DNA from: Conus ventricosus
Taxonomy: Eukaryota > Mollusca > Gastropoda > Neogastropoda > Conidae
Direction of reading: 5' to 3'
DNA: 64,000 nucleotides
NCBI GenBank assembly: GCA_018398815.1
Contig: CM031611.1
Location: forward strand, 48,592,301 to 48,656,300
Shown here: positions 60,397 through 64,000 of the stretch, piece after piece
Layout of the letters: every line of letters starts with the position of its first letter
Numbering within the stretch: the stretch's first letter is position 1
The notes under the pieces: model-generated
Database searches by the model: none
Seen by the model: the letters and a program-made list of their open reading frames with translations, nothing else
Told to the model about the DNA's origin: nothing
Program-made: the position numbers and the translations under genes

Positions 60397-60933
60397 CCTA
60401 CACACAAAGAGAAAGAGAACAATTTTTTTAAATGACTCAGTTTGTATCATTTCAGTTTGGTGTGCCATGTGTGCTGTGGGCATCTTATTTTCCTCTTCTT
60501 TTTTTTTCTAAACCCCTTACAAGAAAAACAAAACAAACAAAAAAACATACACAGCCAATTTCCAAGGACTGCAATTGAATTATGCAGGCCAGATCTTTTT
60601 TTATGTGTTATGGTAATACTATAATAATTGTGACTGTCACCATCACAATCACAGTATTAGTCAATAAATCTAACATTCGCACAAATGTTTCACAACCCAT
60701 TCACTGATGCCAAGAGAAAACCTCACTCCTGGGGCAAAAATCCCAGTAGTTCTTTCCCTCTTCTTCTTAGTTGGTCAACTTTAGACAAGACCATTCTAAT
60801 TCCGTCGTATCAATGGAACAGTCTCCTCTCTCTTGAAACAAACTTTCATACATACCCTGAGCCTTCTTTCTCTCACTGTCTCCAAGACTTGGGGCTTTTC
60901 CATGGAACCCAAAATCGAACCTAACAAATCCAT
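42960..60933 (-). CDS. spag7: Sperm-associated antigen 7 homologue (R3H domain), 7 exons
   Basis: A small conserved animal protein with an R3H nucleic-acid-binding domain; its molecular role is poorly defined. Exons on the - strand, 5' to 3': 60933-60856, 57588-57521, 56342-56254, 55147-55063, 54550-54461, about 48781-48638, 43154-42960. The start [14 protein letters not shown] and the C-terminal [18 protein letters not shown] block are diagnostic. The R3H Arg and His are R76 and H80. Allowing three single-base homopolymer corrections (60891-60894, 48637-48638, 43086-43092), it gives about 249 aa, against about 227 in mammals. The extra length is an acidic, Ser-rich tail. Conserved introns argue against a processed pseudogene. 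Confidence 0.92.
44660..44987 (-). pseudogene. DIRS tyrosine recombinase C terminus
   Basis: The frame reads [39 protein letters not shown] and a stop. HEVR is the H-x-x-R box and the terminal FYLRD holds the catalytic Tyr. The N-terminal half with the first Arg is cut off near 44987. Confidence 0.8.
44987..45869. mobile_element. Possible TTAA-bounded insertion within the DIRS element
   Basis: Sequence between 44987 and about 45869 is AT-rich and unlike the GC-rich DIRS on either side, with TTAA at both edges (44987-44990, 45866-45869). The ends do not form convincing TIRs. A 61-codon - strand ORF (45430-45615) is unrecognised. It could equally be a different insertion with other limits. Confidence 0.35.
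46040..46877 (-). pseudogene. DIRS RNase H and connection region
   Basis: Contains [48 protein letters not shown] and, further on, [20 protein letters not shown], across frames separated by indels. These match the RNase H domain and downstream conserved block of DIRS polyproteins. Confidence 0.8.
46184..46208. repeat. Poly-G run in DIRS coding DNA
   Basis: A G-rich run (AACAT then about 17 G) interrupts the - strand coding frame with a proline run and is a likely indel hotspot. Confidence 0.6.
46912..47340 (-). pseudogene. DIRS reverse transcriptase fragment
   Basis: The - strand frame holds [19 protein letters not shown], then [20 protein letters not shown] and [13 protein letters not shown], all typical of DIRS RT. 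The catalytic box reads YLDN where DIRS elements have YLDD, so a metal-binding Asp is replaced and the enzyme should be dead. The 5' palm/fingers portion is missing. Confidence 0.85.
47691..48630. other. spag7 intron 6 DNA without recognised features
   Basis: Between the DIRS element and exon 6 I see no gene or familiar repeat. Confidence 0.4.
48638..48781 (-). CDS. spag7: spag7 exon 6 (5' boundary uncertain)
   Basis: Encodes [17 protein letters not shown] and LQPTGITAL. The phase-consistent acceptor (AG at 48782-48783) sits after a poly-A run and lacks pyrimidines. The better-looking TGTCAG (AG at 48775-48776) breaks phase. The adjacent upstream DNA is the suspect-quality segment, so the true acceptor may be misread. 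One extra base at the donor (48637-48638) would make the join to exon 7 in frame. Confidence 0.8.
50631..50819 (-). pseudogene. LINE reverse transcriptase core
   Basis: [11 protein letters not shown] motif followed about 25 residues later by FVDDF, the catalytic YxDD-type box, both intact. Frame ends on each side by indels. Confidence 0.85.
53108..53341 (-). pseudogene. LINE ORF1 N terminus
   Basis: Basic leader ([10 protein letters not shown]), acidic/Ser stretch, then [15 protein letters not shown], resembling the start of the gag-like ORF1 domain of Jockey-type elements in invertebrates. Frameshifted near the C end. Confidence 0.6.
54080..54400. repeat. Degenerate short tandem repeat
   Basis: Many imperfect copies of a roughly 20-24-bp unit built around AACACAATGAATCCACTT, in the intron just 5' of the LINE leader and 3' of exon 5. 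Confidence 0.7.
54461..54550 (-). CDS. spag7: spag7 exon 5
   Basis: [19 protein letters not shown], a signature block of SPAG7. It ends phase 0 at a weak donor (GTTACT). Confidence 0.95.
55063..55147 (-). CDS. spag7: spag7 exon 4: R3H domain, second part
   Basis: [15 protein letters not shown], then [12 protein letters not shown], with the R3H histidine (H80) at the junction. Very close to vertebrate SPAG7. Confidence 0.95.
55441..55735 (+). repeat. Module-2-type repeat in a spag7 intron
   Basis: Parallels 29095-29285 in order: GTCATCAGTAAGGGG, GAACAGGCACTGCTGAACA, TGGGTTG and GTGGCTGTGG-like blocks. Shows that module 2 is an independent dispersed family not always linked to the SINE. Confidence 0.55.
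56254..56342 (-). CDS. spag7: spag7 exon 3: R3H domain, first part
   Basis: [15 protein letters not shown], then [12 protein letters not shown], including the R3H arginine (R76). TTTCAG acceptor, GTAAGT donor, phase 2. Confidence 0.93.
57521..57588 (-). CDS. spag7: spag7 exon 2: charged helix
   Basis: [20 protein letters not shown], a predicted coiled coil preceding the R3H domain. CTGCAG acceptor, GTAAGT donor. Confidence 0.88.
57845..57945. repeat. CA microsatellite
   Basis: (CA)n of about 24 units plus a shorter second run, in SPAG7 intron 1. Confidence 0.9.
58310..58490. repeat. CA/GCAT-rich microsatellite
   Basis: Interrupted (CA)n with GCATGCAT units in SPAG7 intron 1. Confidence 0.85.
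58560..58632 (+). repeat. Short tandem duplication
   Basis: Two adjacent copies of a roughly 35-bp unit around AATCAAATGGAGTGTTGAGG. Confidence 0.85.
59490..59570. repeat. Inverted AGCGCTTA repeat
   Basis: (AAT)n followed by TATAGCGCTTA and, 20 bp on, TAAGCGCTTTACAAAG. This ATATAGCGCTT hairpin is a familiar end-module of dispersed repeats in marine invertebrate genomes; extent unknown. Confidence 0.5.
60346..60395. repeat. CA microsatellite
   Basis: Pure (CA)n of about 23 units. Confidence 0.9.
60856..60933 (-). CDS. spag7: spag7 exon 1
   Basis: ATG 60933-60931. [14 protein letters not shown] reads in one frame and [11 protein letters not shown] in the next. One extra C in the run at 60891-60894 would restore KPPSLGD, the family sequence. 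The donor GTATGT then leaves phase 1, which fits exon 2. Confidence 0.88.
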
Positions 60934-61574
60934 GTTTGACTCGGGGATGAGTGGACAAGTAAGCGTTGTAGAGCTCCGTGAGACTTCTCGTTTGTTTGAA
61001 GAGAAACAAGTGAGACTGTTCTCGTAATGATAAAAATAGCCAGTGTTTGATGTCTTAACACAGGAGACTGATAAAACAAATATAAAATCACACAACAGCA
61101 AATAATACGGACATGGGTTGCAAATACGCTTATGCTCCTTACTCTTTCTGTGAATAGGCTGATTACAATCTTCCTCAAGACGTTACTTTCTGAGGATTTT
61201 CTTTCGGATTTTGGCCTTGGGACAATATGTTATTATTGTCATTTCTTTCTCTTGTCGTCTGGATCTAGATCTAGAGCTGGATTAACTACGTCGCTAAAAC
61301 ATCCATTTACTGGCATATTATCGGCTTCTGGCTTTTGCTAGAGCCGACTTGAAACTGTCGTCATCAGTTTGCCTGGTGTCCCAACAATCCAAAATGTCTG
61401 TGGGATAATCTTGAGGAAAGTACAGGCTGGCCTACACATCGTTGGACTAGCCGATGTTGCTGCCGCCTACCCCTTCCCTAACCCTGTACCATCCCTTCCC
61501 CTCTGCCTTACCAGTCCAGACTATAAGTTCTGTTTCCAATTTCACAGGGAGTTAGTAGTAGTAGTAGGGGGTCA

Positions 61575-61790
61575 TGCCGCTGTTCCCCAGGTTCTTTGTT
61601 CCCCAGTCTCTATATTCCCCAGTCCCGGTGTTCCCCTCAAGAAAAAATCGAAATTCAGTCCCTAAGTTCTCCAGTTTCGTTGTTCCCCACCCTGTGGCGA
61701 TCCCGCTGTTCCCCATTCCCGCAAATCCCCGGTCCCGGTGTTCCCCAGTCCCGGTGTTCCCCAGGCCCGCTGTTCCCCACGTTTTTGCCG
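61575..61790 (+). repeat. GTTCCCC minisatellite, plus orientation
   Basis: About ten imperfect units of 14-18 bp around GTTCCCCAGTCCCGGT. Inverted counterpart at 62505-62660. Upstream (5') of SPAG7. Confidence 0.8.
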
Positions 61791-62389
61791 TTGGTGGTGT
61801 TGGTGGGTTTTGCTGACTTAAACGTTGTTACTGTTGTTTTCATTGCTATAGGCGAGGCAGTGGGAGGGCGGGGTGGGAAGGGGGAGGAGGGGGAGGGTCG
61901 GGGTATTGGGGGTGGAGTGGGAGGGCCGTAGAAGAGGGGTTTCATGCCTACTGGACAGCGCTGGAACCAGCAGGTCAGCACTTGCATGACCCCATCATGT
62001 CTGTGTAGACAGTCTAAAAGTAAAATGGCCCGTTGCGAAAGAAAAGGTGTAGCTCACGCGAAGTGTGATATAAAGGGATAGGAGTTCAAAGCGTAAAAAG
62101 AAGCACATCACTGTCAAAACCCTTTTCTGGCGTCACAAATTCATGCTTCCCGTTCTAGAATCATACACGATCGAAATATTCCGTTTTTCTTACTGATTTG
62201 ACCAAGCAACTCGCAGCGAAATTGCCCCCCCCCCCCCCCCCCCCCCCCTCCTCGTTGGAACAGTGCCGGGCAATGCGCCCTGGGGGCCACGCCAAGTGAC
62301 ACGCTTCGCAGACGACAGAAGCGCGATGACACTTCCAATGTAGCGGTTAAAATGGGAACAACCTGAGTTGACACGCGTGGGGCACGTGC

Positions 62390-62426
<37 letters not shown>

Positions 62427-62504
62427 CGGGGAGGGGAGCGGGGGTGGGCATGTGCATTTTTTTGTTTTGTAGGGCCCGTACTGGCGCTAACGTGCATTGA
62501 AATC

Positions 62505-62660
62505 GGTTTGGGGAACAGCGCTACTGGGAACAGAGAACCTGGGGAACACCGGTACGGGAACAGCGGCACGCTTTTTCGGTCGGGGAACATCGACACTGGG
62601 GAACAGAGACACGGGGAACAGCGCTACTGGGGAACATAGAACCCGGGTAACACCGGCACG
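62505..62660 (-). repeat. GTTCCCC minisatellite, inverted array
   Basis: About nine units around GGGGAACAGCGCTACTGGG, the complement of the unit at 61575-61790. The two arrays could pair as a hairpin with a roughly 715-bp loop containing G-rich, poly-C and (CT)n tracts. Confidence 0.8.
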
Positions 62661-62669
62661 CTCCCAGTA

Positions 62670-62975
62670 GTAGTAGTAGTAATAGAGTGGTTGTTGTTGT
62701 TGTTGTTGTTCTTCTTCTTCTTCTTCTTAGTAGTAGTAGTAGTAGTAGTAGTAGTATTGTTGTTATTATCATTATTATTATTTTCATTATTATTGTCCTT
62801 ATTATTGTTGTTGTTATTGTTCTTTTTCTTCTTCTTCTTGTTCTTCTTGTTCTCCTTGTTCTTCTTTTTGTTGTTGTTGTTGCTCTTGTTGCTGTTGTTG
62901 TTGGTGGTGGTGGTGGTAATGTTATTGTTATTGCTGATGGTGATGTTGTTGGTTCTTGTTGTTATCATTGTCATT
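62670..62975. repeat. Trinucleotide microsatellite cluster
   Basis: Blocks of AGT, GTT, CTT, ATT and GGT triplets. All open frames across it (poly-Leu, Val, Asn, Thr, Lys) are artefacts. Confidence 0.95.
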
Positions 62976-63690
62976 ATTAATCTGTGATCCAAAACAGCTG
63001 TGGCTCTAGAACATAGAACGGGGGTTTTGTGGGTGGCGAGAGTACAAGCAGAAGTTTTGGGAAAACCGGGCCATTCGGGGATCATTGAGAAGCTTGGCGT
63101 AAGTCAGATTATAGTAGACCCACTCCACTCAGACGCACAAGATTGTCCAAAACAAATGTTTCAGATTGAACTCACTGCCATATGAAAGCAGAATTGACAA
63201 AGCTCATGACCAAATGACTGAAAAAGAAGCAATTCTATTGAGCGGCTTAGAGGATTTGGTTCCAAGACGCCAAAGTTTACGCCTACTGATTGGAACAAAT
63301 GGTTCCCAGTCTTATCAGCGTTGGTCTCTGAGACAACTCCGCTTTTTTTGGTAATAAGAGGCCCAGACTCAAAGCTTATAACAGAAGCAAGTAAAAAAAA
63401 TCCCACTGGATCTGGTCAAGGAGAAGCCTATAAAAGAGAATTTCACAAGGCTTTAATTCCCCGTCTTATGATTAGGCATCTCTAGCTATCCGGTAAAACA
63501 TCATCACAAGGCGACTTTGCCCCAGAAAAACCATTCAGCCATCAGCAGGAGGTACTAGTCGAACCCCGGGAGTGCAAAAAACATTTCCTAAAGCAGGGGC
63601 CCTGGTAGGAGTCTTATTGCATGGTACGGGCCAAAACACTTGTCCGACGATGTCTCTGCTAGAACTTCTGCTATGATTCATCCCGGGGGT

Positions 63691-63955
63691 TTACGCTAAT
63701 TCTTTTCTCTTCTTTGCGTTCGATTGAAGTGGATGCGTCCAGACTTGTAACCCGGCCGCCATGATGAAGCCCGCGGTCTTCTCCAGGTCAGAAACGGGCT
63801 CCCCAAAGCTGCTCCTGTAACTCCGCTCCCCCCGGCCAGGTTTTGTGTCGTAGAGCTGCGTGACTAGGACAGCGCAGTAGTCTGGCCGGGCGCTCAAACT
63901 CTGCCTTTCCCCGACCGTCAGGTTAACAGAGGCACCGGGCGCTTTGGTGGGCCCC
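63691..63955 (-). CDS. Unidentified GC-rich open frame at the window end
   Basis: The - strand frame is open from about 63955 to a stop near 63691. It contains SARPDYCAVLVTQLYDTKPG, FGEPVSDLEKTAGFIMAAG and a basic C terminus (SNAKKRKELA). GC-rich and CpG-rich compared with its surroundings. It could be a terminal exon, a transposon piece or a CpG-island by-product; I do not recognise it. Confidence 0.25.
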
Positions 63956-64000
63956 CTTTTAGGCTAAGGGCCCGGCTCCGTCCCTCCCCCGGTTGTCGCT

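Noticed and set aside
42960..60933. spag7 as a pseudogene because of frame breaks
   Set aside because: Seven conserved introns, intact splice sites at most junctions and breaks only in homopolymers make consensus error more likely than decay.
62624..63085. A 153-codon frame rich in Asn, Lys and Thr, and poly-Val/Leu frames opposite
   Set aside because: Pure triplet-repeat artefact.

Overview
This is a eukaryotic genomic window, most likely from a marine mollusc or other lophotrochozoan. The evidence is AT-rich spliced genes with GT-AG introns, abundant CA/GT and CT microsatellites, several tRNA-headed SINEs, and remnants of DIRS, Jockey-like, piggyBac and hAT elements. No sequence here fixes the species. 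There is no prokaryotic operon structure, CRISPR array, rRNA gene or stand-alone tRNA gene.

Two host genes converge tail to tail. The first, on the + strand, is a mind-bomb-2 (MIB2) E3 ubiquitin ligase. I could assemble its coding region from ATG 1792 to TGA 31886 in 17 exons whose splice phases all agree once one missing base at about 6892 is allowed for. The product would be 907 aa: MIB/HERC2, ZZ finger, MIB/HERC2, two MIB repeat domains, ankyrin repeats, two C-terminal RINGs. The second, on the - strand, is SPAG7, an R3H-domain protein. Its seven exons run from ATG 60933 to TGA 42960 and predict about 249 aa, with three apparent single-base homopolymer errors. About 11 kb of repeat-rich DNA separates the two stop codons.

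Most of the remaining DNA is mobile-element debris. piggyBac-type TTAA-bounded pieces lie at 2069-2223, 7848-8802, 18818, 23422, 34492-35217 and 39579-40798. Two related hAT elements with a C2H2-like finger lie at 13299-14837 and 35582-36683. A DIRS-type tyrosine-recombinase retrotransposon with inverted terminal repeats occupies 44.25-47.69 kb, and a second recombinase fragment is at 22.86-23.38 kb. A Jockey-like LINE on the - strand fills 48.8-54.06 kb inside a SPAG7 intron, with a 5' relative at 11.1-11.64 kb. There are at least two SINE families and several unnamed dispersed repeats.

The most unusual structure is in MIB2 intron 13 (about 25.15-26.29 kb). Roughly 24 tandem copies of a polypyrimidine/acceptor sequence end exactly at the real 3' splice site of exon 14. 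The most recent unit also carries a diverged copy of the first 20 exon bases. Splicing to the upstream copies examined would reach an early stop. Exon 14 therefore appears to sit behind a tandem array of decoy acceptors, which could lower MIB2 output.

Limits: family calls rest on recognised motifs, not searches, and untranslated exons and promoters are not resolved. The 48.8-53.3 kb segment looks like poor consensus sequence, so reading frames there are unreliable.
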